Below, one piece after another: positions 53,224 to 61,270 of a DNA stretch of 64,000 nt. The translations under genes and the position numbers were made by a program. Location: NCBI GenBank assembly GCA_051893555.1, contig JBJFHL010000004.1, positions 1 to 64,000 of the forward strand. Direction: 5' to 3'. The first letter of the stretch is position 1, and each line of letters starts with the position of its first letter. The DNA comes from RGIG7179 sp051893555. Its GTDB lineage: Bacteria; Bacillota; Clostridia; Peptostreptococcales; Anaerovoracaceae. Under the pieces are notes generated by a model. That model searched no databases. It saw only the letters and a list, made by a program, of their open reading frames with translations, and was not told the DNA's origin.

Positions 53224-54042
53224 ATGGAAACGAAACAATACCAGGAGATTGCGGCGCGTGTCAGAGTTGGCATCGTGAAAGCAGTACATAGTGCAGGTTC
53301 CGGCCATCCGGGCGGATCCTTAAGTGCGGCGGACATCGTGACGGCGCTGTATTTCCGTGAAATGAACATCGACCCGGAAAACCCGAAGATGGAGGGACGG
53401 GACAAGTTCGTTCTGTCAAAAGGCCATGCGGCCCCGGTGCAGTATGCGGCACTGGCGGAAAGAGGCTATTTCCCGAAGGAGGAACTGCTGACGCTCCGGA
53501 AGCTGGGTAGCCATCTGCAGGGACACCCGAACCGGGACAAGGTGCCTGGTATTGAAATGTCCACCGGTTCTCTGGGTCAGGGATTTTCTGTCTGCGTAGG
53601 CATGGCCCTGGCAAACAAGCTGAATCAGGATCCGGGCAGAATCTATACGCTCATCGGTGACGGCGAACTGCAGGAAGGACTGATCTGGGAAGCCGCCATG
53701 GCAGCAGGCCACTACAAGCTGGACAACCTGTGCGCCATCATTGACTGGAACGGTCTGCAGATCGACGGAAACAACGACGATGTTATGACCGTAAAGCCGA
53801 TTGACGAAAAACTGAAAGCCTTTGGTTTCAATGTGCTGGTCATCGACGGCCACAATTTCGAAGAAATCTTTGCAGCGTTTGATGCAGCCAGAGCCTGCAA
53901 GGGCAAACCGACTGCCATCATCGCGAGGACCCATAAAGGCCACGGCGTCTCCTTCATGGAGGATCAGGCCGGCTGGCACGGCAAAGCGCCGAACGAAGAA
54001 CAGGCCAGACAGGCTGTAGAGGAACTGGGAGGTGAATGGTAA
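53224..54042 (+). CDS. Transketolase, N-terminal subunit
   Basis: A 272-residue subunit carrying the thiamine-diphosphate binding part: HSAGSGHPGGSLSAADI, LSKGHAAPVQYAAL and GDGELQEGLIWEAAMAA followed by IIDWNGLQIDG. It works with the next gene product as a split transketolase of the pentose-phosphate pathway. ATG 53224 follows TGGAGG. Confidence 0.93.
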   Translation: METKQYQEIAARVRVGIVKAVHSAGSGHPGGSLSAADIVTALYFREMNIDPENPKMEGRDKFVLSKGHAAPVQYAALAERGYFPKEELLTLRKLGSHLQGHPNRDKVPGIEMSTGSLGQGFSVCVGMALANKLNQDPGRIYTLIGDGELQEGLIWEAAMAAGHYKLDNLCAIIDWNGLQIDGNNDDVMTVKPIDEKLKAFGFNVLVIDGHNFEEIFAAFDAARACKGKPTAIIARTHKGHGVSFMEDQAGWHGKAPNEEQARQAVEELGGEW

Positions 54043-54989
54043 TGGCAGAGAAAATCGCAAAAGGCGACAAAATGGCGACCCGCCAGGCATACGGAAAAGT
54101 CCTGGTGGAACTGGGTGCGGAAAATCCGAATCTGGTGGTAATGGATGCCGACCTTTCCAAGTCCACCATGACGGCCGACTTCGGCAAAGCCTATCCGGAC
54201 CGTTTCTTCAATATGGGCATCGCGGAGCAAAATCTGTACGGCACCGCCTGCGGGCTTGCTCTTTCTGGCAAAACTGTCTGTGCGTCCACCTTCGCAATGT
54301 TCGCGGCAGGACGTGCCTTTGAAATTATCCGCAACTCCATCGGTTATACCCACGCCAACGTAAAGGTCTGCGCCACTCACGCCGGCATCACCGTCGGTGA
54401 GGACGGCGCCAGCCATCAGACCTTCGAGGATATCGCCCTCATGCGTACCATTCCGGGCATGACCGTGGTCAACCCATCCGACGGTGTTTCTGCCATGAAG
54501 CTGCTGCGTCAGGTGGTTGCCTTCGACGGTCCGGCTTATGTGCGTCTCGGCCGTGCAGCCGTTCCTGTATGCTATGATGAGGCAGACGAGATCGTGCTGG
54601 GAAAAGGCAATCAGCTCCGGGACGGCAAGGACGTGACCATCATTGCCACCGGCATCATGGTCAACGAAGCCCTCATGGCGGCAGAACAGCTGGCAGCAGA
54701 AGGCATCGACGCCCGCGTCATCGACATGCACACCATCAAGCCGCTGGATGAGGACATCATCGTAAAAGCCGCATCCGAAACCGGTGCCATCGTCACCGCA
54801 GAGGAGCACTCCGTCATCGGCGGTCTGGGCAGCGCGGTGGCAGAAGTTGTCGTGAAGAAGTGTCCGGTGAAAATGGCCATGGTGGGCCAGCAGGATACCT
54901 TCGGCGAATCCGGCAAGCCTGACGAGCTGAAGAAGAAGTACGGCATGACGGCAGACGACATCGTGAAGGCTGTGAAAGGCCTGCGGTAG
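54042..54989 (+). CDS. Transketolase, C-terminal subunit
   Basis: A 315-residue subunit with the pyrimidine-binding domain (NMGIAEQNLYGTACGLALSG, containing the catalytic Glu in IAEQN) and the C-terminal domain (EEHSVIGGLGSAVAEV). The ATG at 54042 overlaps the stop of the first subunit by one base (TAATG), with GGGAGGTG upstream. The 3' end runs into in-frame degenerate copies of its last codons. Confidence 0.93.
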   Translation: MAEKIAKGDKMATRQAYGKVLVELGAENPNLVVMDADLSKSTMTADFGKAYPDRFFNMGIAEQNLYGTACGLALSGKTVCASTFAMFAAGRAFEIIRNSIGYTHANVKVCATHAGITVGEDGASHQTFEDIALMRTIPGMTVVNPSDGVSAMKLLRQVVAFDGPAYVRLGRAAVPVCYDEADEIVLGKGNQLRDGKDVTIIATGIMVNEALMAAEQLAAEGIDARVIDMHTIKPLDEDIIVKAASETGAIVTAEEHSVIGGLGSAVAEVVVKKCPVKMAMVGQQDTFGESGKPDELKKKYGMTADDIVKAVKGLR

Positions 54990-55028
54990 AAGGACCTGCA
55001 GAAGGCTCTGCAGTAGAAGTGCCGGCAG
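54976..55028 (+). repeat. Degenerate in-frame copies of the transketolase 3' end
   Basis: K-G-L-R-stop is followed in frame by K-D-L-Q, K-A-L-Q-stop and K-C-R-Q, units of 12-15 bases. Confidence 0.65.
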
Positions 55029-55124
55029 TGTCCGCCGAAGACCCAGATATTATACATATAATACGTAGGACAGGAAACAGACTATAATCTGCAAAATCTG
55101 ATCTCCAAAACATGATCCATACAG

Positions 55125-55149
55125 GCAGGGCAGCAATGCCCTGCTTTTT
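55125..55149 (+). terminator. Terminator of the transketolase operon
   Basis: Perfect 8-bp stem GCAGGGCA/TGCCCTGC, GCAA loop, five T. Confidence 0.85.
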
Positions 55150-55212
55150 GCATGCATAATCCCGGCCCTGTCCTCATAGTTTATTATGAGATTCTGTGAA
55201 GGGAGTTTGACT

Positions 55213-55776
55213 ATGAGTGACGATAGAGTAAGAGACAGGGATACCGACCGGCGGGACGAACGGGGCGGACGGGATGGTCGGGACAATCGCCGTGATGGTC
55301 GGCGAAAAATCTTTTCGCGGCGTTTTCTCTCGCGGGCAGCTGCCGCGCTTCTGGTTCTCGGTCTGCTGGGGGGCGGTGGATACATGCTGGCAGGCAGCGG
55401 CGCTCTCAGCGGAATTACTGGGGGAAAAACCGTAGAGTTCAAACAGCTGGCCTCTGACCAGGTGCCTCAGTCCATTGAAAAAGATGTGATTCCGGAATAC
55501 CGTGAACTGGAGCGGGCCCTGGGCTGCCTGGTGGACGGAAAAGTGTATGTGGTGGTGACGCGGGGAGAAAAGCCGACGGCGGGATATGATCTTTCCATCG
55601 AGAAGATGAAGCTGGAAAAAACCGATGACGGACAGAATCTGGTGGTGACCGCTCTGTTCACAGAACCGCCGGAAGGTGAATCTGTGTCGCAGATTATTAC
55701 CTATCCGTATAAAGTTGCGGAAACAGAACTGACGGAGCTTCCAGATACCATCGAGTTGCGGACCCGATTTGCGTGA
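55213..55776 (+). CDS. Membrane-anchored protein with PrcB-like C-terminal domain
   Basis: A 187-residue protein. Residues 1-37 are almost only Arg, Asp and Gly (DDRVRDRDTDRRDERGGRD...), then one membrane segment (about 45-63, AAAALLVLGLLGGGGYMLAG), then an outside domain. The segment GKVYVVVTRGEKPTAGYDLS matches the PrcB C-terminal domain of spirochaete protease complexes, found in many Firmicutes lipoproteins. ATG 55213 follows AAGGGAG. Its role is unknown. Confidence 0.7.
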   Translation: MSDDRVRDRDTDRRDERGGRDGRDNRRDGRRKIFSRRFLSRAAAALLVLGLLGGGGYMLAGSGALSGITGGKTVEFKQLASDQVPQSIEKDVIPEYRELERALGCLVDGKVYVVVTRGEKPTAGYDLSIEKMKLEKTDDGQNLVVTALFTEPPEGESVSQIITYPYKVAETELTELPDTIELRTRFA

Positions 55777-55817
55777 GAATACAAAAGAACTGTGAGTGAA
55801 AACGAAAGCGTAGGAGG

Positions 55818-55912
55818 TCGGGACAAAACTGCAGCGGGGAGGACAAAAGCACAAAGGGAGAAAACAAAAACGCAAAGGGCGTGGACAAAAACACAAGGGT
55901 GAGAAGGGACAT
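55818..55912 (+). repeat. Degenerate tandem repeats
   Basis: Four imperfect units of about 23-26 bases around GGACAAAAnCACAAAGGG. No gene is visible in the 55777-55970 gap besides these. Confidence 0.65.
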
Positions 55913-55971
55913 GAACATGATTTCCGTGGGTTTCGCAGGATTATGTTTCCTGTCCTTTTCTGTTTTTTCTC

Positions 55972-56000
55972 TTGACATCTGCGCCAAAGAGGAATATTCT
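55972..56000 (+). promoter_or_regulatory. Promoter of the tRNA-Ala gene
   Basis: TTGACA (55972-55977) and TATTCT (55995-56000), 17-base spacer, 19 bases before the tRNA. Confidence 0.7.
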
Positions 56001-56019
56001 ATTCTGGTAAGATATCTGT

Positions 56020-56095
56020 GGGCCCGTGGCTCAGCTGGGAGAGCGCCGCGTTCGCAACGCGGAGGCCGAGGGTTCGAACCCCTTCGGGTCCACCA
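56020..56095 (+). tRNA. tRNA-Ala (CGC)
   Basis: A 76-base cloverleaf: acceptor GGGCCCG/CGGGTCC, D stem GCTC/GAGC, anticodon stem CCGCG/CGCGG with loop TTCGCAA (anticodon CGC), T arm GAGGGTTCGAACCCC, and an encoded CCA end. It is followed by a strong terminator. Confidence 0.95.
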
Positions 56096-56100
56096 TTATG

Positions 56101-56132
56101 AAAAAAACAGGGATTTGTTCCCTGTTTTTTTC
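56101..56132 (+). terminator. Terminator of the tRNA-Ala gene
   Basis: Stem AAAACAGGGA/TCCCTGTTTT with a run of seven or more T. Confidence 0.85.
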
Positions 56133-56172
56133 ATATATTGAAACCTGGGCGAAGGGGTTCGAAGCCGCAGGG

Positions 56173-56218
56173 CAGCGCCGGGGGCGGAACAGTCCGGTGG
56201 ACTGTGGAGCCGGCGCTG
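56173..56218 (-). other. Two-tier hairpin after the ECF operon
   Basis: CAGCGCCGG (56173-56181) pairs with CCGGCGCTG (56210-56218) and encloses ACAGTCC/GGACTGT (56189-56205). It lies directly beyond the stop of the minus-strand membrane protein and could end its transcript, though there is no T run. Confidence 0.55.
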
Positions 56219-56219
56219 G

Positions 56220-57374
56220 TTAATTGATACTTCCATCCCATAACGGCATATTTCGAATATATTCCTCTTGAATTGCCGGCACATAGTAAGCACCATAGTC
56301 TGTTAAACCATTTTCTCGCCGCATTTCCGGAAGTTCAATATAGAATCGATAATAGGGAAGAAATATTTTTTCGGTGTTGCTTCTCCTGTAAACAAGTTCT
56401 GCCTTGCAAATCAATTCAGCATCCGTGATTGCATAAGGAACGGAAGTAATATAGTGTCCTTCTAATAAAAGCTCATATGCCTCATCGGTTGAAATAACAG
56501 GATAATCGCCCATTTTTTCCGCACAGGAAAGCCCACTGTAAATTCGGATCAGAGAGAGATTTCCATTTTCATCAGGATAAAATCTGACGAAGTTAAAATT
56601 ATAGTTCAAAATATCTTCCAATTCATCTCCGGCGGAATCATATAAAACGTATTCTCGTTCAAAGCGCGGCTCTGTGATATAATTTCCGGCTTCATCATAG
56701 TCGTTCCAGATAATATAGGAACCAGACAGCACCTTTTTCGGTTCGGATAACCCTGTCAGTTCGAAATACTCCTGTGACAGATACTCCAGCACCTGTTCTG
56801 CCTCAGCATCAGTTGTGTCAAATAAAGTAAAGCGATATTCCTCCGGGAGTGTCCGTCCGTTCTCAAACCAAACATCAATTATCCCGTCAGCATAAGCACA
56901 AATTTGCAATTCATCGGTGCTTGCCGTAAGGCACTCCTGCGCTGTTTCAGTATCATAGCTGTCCAAATCCAAAGCAGCTAGTGCAGTTTCCAACCTCTGT
57001 TTCATGTCGGTCTGTGACAAACCAACCGGTTTTCCTGCGGAATCGTAGGAACCGTTCCGGTAGACCGGCAGCACAGAAACTTCCATAGATTCAGACCATG
57101 GATTCCCATTGTTCCATTGTGAAATATCGTAGCCTAACCAACTTTCAAATCCCATTCCGCTATTTTCAAAATCCGGAATTGTCAGCATTTGAAGCCCATC
57201 TTTCTCCGGGGAAGTCACTATTACACCTGCTAAAATCGCTACGACAACACACGCTGCCATAGCTCCCCATTTCATCCAATGGGGCTTCTTTGCTTTCTTC
57301 TTGTAGTTGAGGGCTTCGTCAACGTATTTCGTATCAAGTTCACTCATAGCGTCGGAAAACTTCTTTGCGTTCAT
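56220..57374 (-). CDS. Membrane protein co-encoded with an ECF sigma factor (putative anti-sigma factor)
   Basis: A 384-residue protein: cytoplasmic N-terminus (MNAKKFSDAMSELDTKYVDE, typical of clostridial anti-sigma proteins), one membrane segment (about 36-52, GAMAACVVVAILAGVIV) and a large outside domain of over 300 residues that I do not recognise. Its ATG overlaps the sigma-factor stop by 3-4 bases, so the two are translated together. Binding and holding the sigma factor until an outside signal arrives is the expected role. Base composition is lower in G+C than the neighbours. Confidence 0.72.
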   Translation of the reverse strand: MNAKKFSDAMSELDTKYVDEALNYKKKAKKPHWMKWGAMAACVVVAILAGVIVTSPEKDGLQMLTIPDFENSGMGFESWLGYDISQWNNGNPWSESMEVSVLPVYRNGSYDSAGKPVGLSQTDMKQRLETALAALDLDSYDTETAQECLTASTDELQICAYADGIIDVWFENGRTLPEEYRFTLFDTTDAEAEQVLEYLSQEYFELTGLSEPKKVLSGSYIIWNDYDEAGNYITEPRFEREYVLYDSAGDELEDILNYNFNFVRFYPDENGNLSLIRIYSGLSCAEKMGDYPVISTDEAYELLLEGHYITSVPYAITDAELICKAELVYRRSNTEKIFLPYYRFYIELPEMRRENGLTDYGAYYVPAIQEEYIRNMPLWDGSIN

Positions 57375-57931
57375 ACCAATACCTCTCTTTCTATCAAGTA
57401 CTGTTTCATCTTTTCGCGGATACGGGTCAGCCGGACGGAGATGTTTTTCTCCGAAAACCCCATAAGTTCGGCTATGTCTTTGTAGCTGTCGGCAAACCAG
57501 TAGCGGCGTATGAAAATGACGCGGTTTTCGACAGTCAACATATCCAAAAACTCTCCAATGATACAGGCTAACTCTCTGGCTTCGATTTCATCTTCCACGG
57601 TTTTCCGGTCTGCGATACAGCCTTCGATTTCCTCTAATGCAATCTTGTAATGTCCGTTTCGTTTTGCGGCTTCCTTTTTCCAATAGATTTTGAGGGAAAC
57701 ATTCCGCACGATTTTCGCGATGTATGACAATAACGGGTCAGGGCGTGCCGGGGGAATGGCGTTCCATGCGCCGAAGTAAGCGTCGTTGACACATTCCTCT
57801 GCGTCATGCCTGTTATTCACGATGTTATATGAGAGATTATGGCAGATTATTCCGTACTTCATGTCCAGTTCATGGATGGCTTGCTCTGATCGTTCAAAGA
57901 ACATTTCTATGATTTTTTCATCGTCTATCAT
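57371..57931 (-). CDS. ECF-type RNA polymerase sigma factor
   Basis: A 186-residue group-IV sigma factor with region 2 (about 15-85; DAEECVNDAYFGAWNAIPPA, SYIAKIVRN) and region 4 (about 125-180; YRRYWFADSYKDIAELMGFS-type helix-turn-helix). ATG 57931 has AAAGGAGG upstream. The target promoter is unknown; such pairs in Clostridia often answer envelope stress. Confidence 0.88.
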   Translation of the reverse strand: MIDDEKIIEMFFERSEQAIHELDMKYGIICHNLSYNIVNNRHDAEECVNDAYFGAWNAIPPARPDPLLSYIAKIVRNVSLKIYWKKEAAKRNGHYKIALEEIEGCIADRKTVEDEIEARELACIIGEFLDMLTVENRVIFIRRYWFADSYKDIAELMGFSEKNISVRLTRIREKMKQYLIEREVLV

Positions 57932-58075
57932 CTCACCGCCTCCTTTCCGGCCTCACCTATATACTACGGTTTTAGCGGCGAATACTACATCAGTTCCAAA
58001 ACTTTTTTCAAAAAAATTGTACCACACTTCGCGTGAGATTGCTCGCGGAAGCGGACCGGTCGGCCCCTTTGAATG

Positions 58076-58335
58076 CGAAAAATGACGCAAATTCAGACGT
58101 CCCAGACGAATTTGCGTCATGGACAATCCGGGCATACAGAGCATAAATACAATAAAACGCTTTAATATAAAATAATTACAGTAAAAAATTATAAAAACTG
58201 GCAGAAAGACATGGAAAAGTGCCGTAATTTATGCATTATTGTAAAGATGTCCGTCTGAAAATGGATTTAACACTGAAAAACAGAATTGTTGATGACGCAA
58301 AAGGAACAATTTTAAACTGTTTGCGTCATTTTTTG
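58076..58335. repeat. Hairpin-ended intergenic element, copy 3 (260 bp, diverged)
   Basis: Same plan as the elements at 42.5 and 60.7 kb but with another stem sequence. Ends are CGAAAAATGACGCAAA (58076-58091) and TTTGCGTCATTTTTTG (58320-58335). Left hairpin: ATGACGCAAATTC with its complement (58082-58120), 13 bp. Right hairpin: ATGACGCAAA/TTTGCGTCAT (58292-58329) plus T run. The left hairpin is followed by a small stem GGA-CAA-TCC and GGGCAT, matching TAGAT-G-ATCTA and GGTAT in the other copies. It fills most of the 427-base gap between the ECF and LysR genes. Confidence 0.7.
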
Positions 58336-58357
58336 ATGTCCGGAAACCTCTGCGGCT

Positions 58358-59260
58358 TCAAATACCTATGGCAGAAACTCCTGCGGCGTCGTGATTGCGG
58401 ATCCAAAGCAGAGCATGATCCACAAAGGTCTGCACCGAGTTGGTGCAGGGCTCGCCACCTCGCACTGCAATGACGATGTCCATGAACTCTTCTTTGTCCA
58501 GGGGAAGGCTCACCACAGGAGCAGGTGCTATTTCTGCCAGACTCTGTGGAACGAGACAAAATCCGAAGCCCTTTGCCACCAGTGCCATGGCGCTGTAGTC
58601 GTTGTCCACCTGAAACCGGATATCGGCTTGCACACCGTTTTTTATAAAAATGTCTTCAATCATTTTTTCACCACACCCGGCCACATACGGATGCTTTCCC
58701 AGTTCTTTCACCGGAAATGAATTCCTCTCTGCGAGAGGGTCCGACGGAGAAACAATGGCCACGATAGGGACGCTGGCGAGAGGATGGATTTTGAGGTCTG
58801 ATTCCACCGGAGTCACGTAGATCCCGCAGTCCACCTCCCCCCGGCGCAGCATTTCCCGCCCTTCCAGGTCATCATCATACATAACGATCTCGATCCGGAC
58901 TTCCGGGTAGACTTGCCGAAACTGTGCAATGATTCCGGGCAGCCAGAGGACGGACACGCTGTTGAAGGCGGCCACCCGGATTGTCCCAGTATCCATGTGG
59001 CGGATCTCCCGGGCTTTTGCATATAGAGCCTCTTCAATGTTTTTCAATTGCCGGAACCACGGCAAAATTTCTTTTCCTTCATTGGACAGCATGACACCGC
59101 CGTATTTCCGGTAAAACAGCTTGATGCCCAGTTCTTCTTCCGTTTTCTGTACGATATACCGGATACCGGCACCGGTGTAGCCAAGTTCCTCTGCAGCTTT
59201 TTGAAAGCTTCCGAGCTCTGCGATGGCAAGCACCACGCGGACACTGTCTTTTCCTACCAT
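58358..59260 (-). CDS. LysR-family transcription regulator
   Basis: A 300-residue regulator: N-terminal winged helix (VRVVLAIAELGSFQKAAEEL, with GYTGAGIRYIVQKTEEELG) and a periplasmic-binding-like effector domain (TIRVAAFNSVSVLWLPGIIAQ). ATG 59260 starts the conserved region; the ATG at 59299 would overlap the promoter. It is divergent from the NhaC-type antiporter, which it probably regulates. Confidence 0.87.
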   Translation of the reverse strand: MVGKDSVRVVLAIAELGSFQKAAEELGYTGAGIRYIVQKTEEELGIKLFYRKYGGVMLSNEGKEILPWFRQLKNIEEALYAKAREIRHMDTGTIRVAAFNSVSVLWLPGIIAQFRQVYPEVRIEIVMYDDDLEGREMLRRGEVDCGIYVTPVESDLKIHPLASVPIVAIVSPSDPLAERNSFPVKELGKHPYVAGCGEKMIEDIFIKNGVQADIRFQVDNDYSAMALVAKGFGFCLVPQSLAEIAPAPVVSLPLDKEEFMDIVIAVRGGEPCTNSVQTFVDHALLWIRNHDAAGVSAIGI

Positions 59261-59317
59261 AATAAAAAGCTCAACTTTCGTTTTTATAAAATAATACAAG
59301 TTTTTCTTTCTTTGATA

Positions 59318-59346
59318 ATTATAGTATACTGTAAGCAGAAAAACAA
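59318..59346 (-). promoter_or_regulatory. Overlapping divergent promoters of lysR and nhaC-type genes
   Basis: Minus strand: TTGTTT (59346-59341) and TATAAT (59323-59318), 17-base spacer. On the plus strand a TATACT -10 box lies at 59325-59330, so the two promoters overlap and one LysR site could control both. Confidence 0.5.
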
Positions 59347-59364
59347 GGAAAGGAAAGGGGAACT

Positions 59365-60705
59365 ATGGGAAATCTGATTTCATTTCTTCCGATTACTGTA
59401 TTGCTGATTTTTGCTGTTTCCACACGTAAGATGGCAGAGTCTATGATTGCCGCGGCTGCCGTGGCGTTGCTTTTGCTCCACCGGTCGAATCTGGTTCGGG
59501 GCACGTTGGATTCCTTTTACGAGACGTTTTCCAATGATTCGTTTCAGTTCTGCGTTCTGATTGTGTTTTGTTTCGGGATTGTGATTCGTCTGTTTCAGGA
59601 GTCCGGAGGACTGCAGGGCTTCGCGGCATGGCTGCGAAACTATATGAAGGGACCGAAAAGCACACTGGTTTTCTGCTGGCTGCTTTCTGCGGTGCTTTTT
59701 GTGGATGAGTACCTGAATGCGCTGACGGTGGGGTTTTCCATGAGCGGCATCACGGACAGCAACAAAATCCCCAGGGAACACCTGGCACTGCAGGTGCACC
59801 TGATGGCATGCAGCCTTTGCATGACCATTCCTCTGACAAGCTGGACCGCTTTTACCATCGGGCTGATCGGGGACTATGGAATGGGCTTTTCGGATTATCT
59901 GAAAGCTGTTCCGCTGATGTTCTATCCTGTGATGTCCGTGGTGCTTTGCCTGCTGCTGGCGCTGGGCGTGTTTCCAAAGCTGGGAAAACTGAAGACAGCC
60001 TATGACAGAATAGGCTCCGGCGGCCCGGCATTTCTGGAAGAAGAAAAAGAAACGTCGCTGGTGGATCTGGGCAAACCGGATGAATCGAAAATCGCGTCAC
60101 CCATCTATCTGCTTTTGCCGCTGCTTACCATGACAGGTGGGACGCTGTATTTTGACATGAATCTTGCGGCAGGCATGCTGGTGACCATTGTGTGTCAGTT
60201 TGTTCTGTATGTGTTGGGGAAGCGAATGACGGTATCGGATTTCTTTCAGTATTTCTTTGACGGTGCGGGTTCCATGCTCATGATCAATATCGTTCTTTTC
60301 TTTGGTTTCATTCTGAGCGATGCCAACGAAAAGCTTGGACTGTTCGATACTGTGATCCGCCTGGTCAGTTCGTCCGTACCGGGGGCGGTGATTCCGGTTC
60401 TGACGTTTTTCATCGTGGGTTTCATCGTTTTCGCATCAGGGACCTGCTGGATCGTCATGTTGATTACCATGCCGATTTTCATTCCGCTGGCTGCTGCGGC
60501 CGGGGCGTCACAGATTCTGACCCTGGCAGCACTGATGAGCGGCGTAGGTGCCGGATACACGCTGTGCTTTTATGCGGATACGGTATTCATGACCACCGCA
60601 AGCACGGGTGTAGGAAATATCACCATCATTCAGACGATTCTACCGTACTCGGTCATCATGATGGCCATTTCCGGTCTCGGGTATCTGGCGCTGGGATGCA
60701 TGTAA
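59365..60705 (+). CDS. NhaC-family Na+/H+ antiporter-like transporter
   Basis: A 446-residue membrane protein with about 11 membrane segments. The family stretch LFVDEYLNALTVGFSMSGIT followed by DSNKIPREHLALQVH is typical of NhaC-type exchangers and related organic-acid or amino-acid exchangers, and SGTCWIVMLITMPIFIPLA matches the second half. The transported ion or solute is not certain. It is divergent from a LysR regulator and alone on its transcript. Confidence 0.82.
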   Translation: MGNLISFLPITVLLIFAVSTRKMAESMIAAAAVALLLLHRSNLVRGTLDSFYETFSNDSFQFCVLIVFCFGIVIRLFQESGGLQGFAAWLRNYMKGPKSTLVFCWLLSAVLFVDEYLNALTVGFSMSGITDSNKIPREHLALQVHLMACSLCMTIPLTSWTAFTIGLIGDYGMGFSDYLKAVPLMFYPVMSVVLCLLLALGVFPKLGKLKTAYDRIGSGGPAFLEEEKETSLVDLGKPDESKIASPIYLLLPLLTMTGGTLYFDMNLAAGMLVTIVCQFVLYVLGKRMTVSDFFQYFFDGAGSMLMINIVLFFGFILSDANEKLGLFDTVIRLVSSSVPGAVIPVLTFFIVGFIVFASGTCWIVMLITMPIFIPLAAAAGASQILTLAALMSGVGAGYTLCFYADTVFMTTASTGVGNITIIQTILPYSVIMMAISGLGYLALGCM

Positions 60706-60714
60706 CAGAGTTTT

Positions 60715-60983
60715 GCAAGGCAAAAGGGACGCCAATGCGGGATTTTCGAAGCCTTTGGCGTGTATAGATGATCTAGGTATGCATGAAAAAATAGATAATA
60801 TAAACAAAAATTAATAAAAATTACTGTAAATAAATATAAAATAGAGAAATAAATGTACAATGTACGAAAAAAATCAGAGAAATTCATCAGAAAAACGGAA
60901 ACTGCGCAGTGATTTTTCGTGAAATCTGGTCAACCGGGACGCCAACGGACTCAATAATAGTCATTTGGCGTCCTTTTGGGCTG
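60715..60983. repeat. Hairpin-ended intergenic element, copy 2 (269 bp)
   Basis: Left end GCAAGGCAAAAGGGACGCC (from 60715) and right end TTGGCGTCCTTTTGGGCTG (60965-60983) correspond to copy 1. Left hairpin ACGCCAA/TTGGCGT (60729-60761) is followed by the same GTATAGATGATCTAGGTATG (60762-60781). The middle is A+T rich with no frame; it shares an AATTAC-GTAAA segment with copy 3. Right hairpin GGACGCCAA/TTGGCGTCC (60937-60973) with four T. Confidence 0.8.
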
Positions 60984-61050
60984 ACAGGATTGCGGTCCGA
61001 GCAGGAAACCCGGATGCATAGGAATCCAGACAGACGGGAAACCCGACAGC

Positions 61051-61110
61051 CAAGGAACACGGCGCACAGAAACCCGGCAGCAAAGGAACACAGCGCACAG
61101 AAACCCGGCT
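61051..61110 (+). repeat. Two 30-bp tandem units at the aro promoter
   Basis: Units containing GGAACACGGCGCACAGAAACC (first 19 bases AACACGGCGCACAGAAACC) repeat with few changes and end at the -35 box of the aro promoter. Confidence 0.8.
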
Positions 61111-61138
61111 TGACAACCGGTGCGGGACGTGGTAAAGT
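61110..61138 (+). promoter_or_regulatory. Promoter of the aroF-tyrA-aroB operon
   Basis: TTGACA (61110-61115) and TAAAGT (61133-61138), 17-base spacer. A 130-base A+T-rich leader follows; I see no attenuator or T-box in it. Confidence 0.65.
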
Positions 61139-61270
61139 GGAGATAATAAATTTTGCGAATTTTCTGAAAATTTTGAATGAAGAGAGAGCCACAAACCCGA
61201 AAAAAACCTCTTTTTATTCGGAACGTTTTAGAGTAAAATAGTGAAGTAAGAGAAACAAAGGAGCATAAAA

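Noticed and set aside
56150..56163. attachment-site duplicate of tRNA-Ala
   Set aside because: The 14-base match is inverted and part of it is the self-complementary TTCGAA; no integrase is next to it.
61139..61270. T-box or attenuator before aroF
   Set aside because: No specifier stem, T-box motif or terminator-antiterminator pair could be found in the A+T-rich leader.
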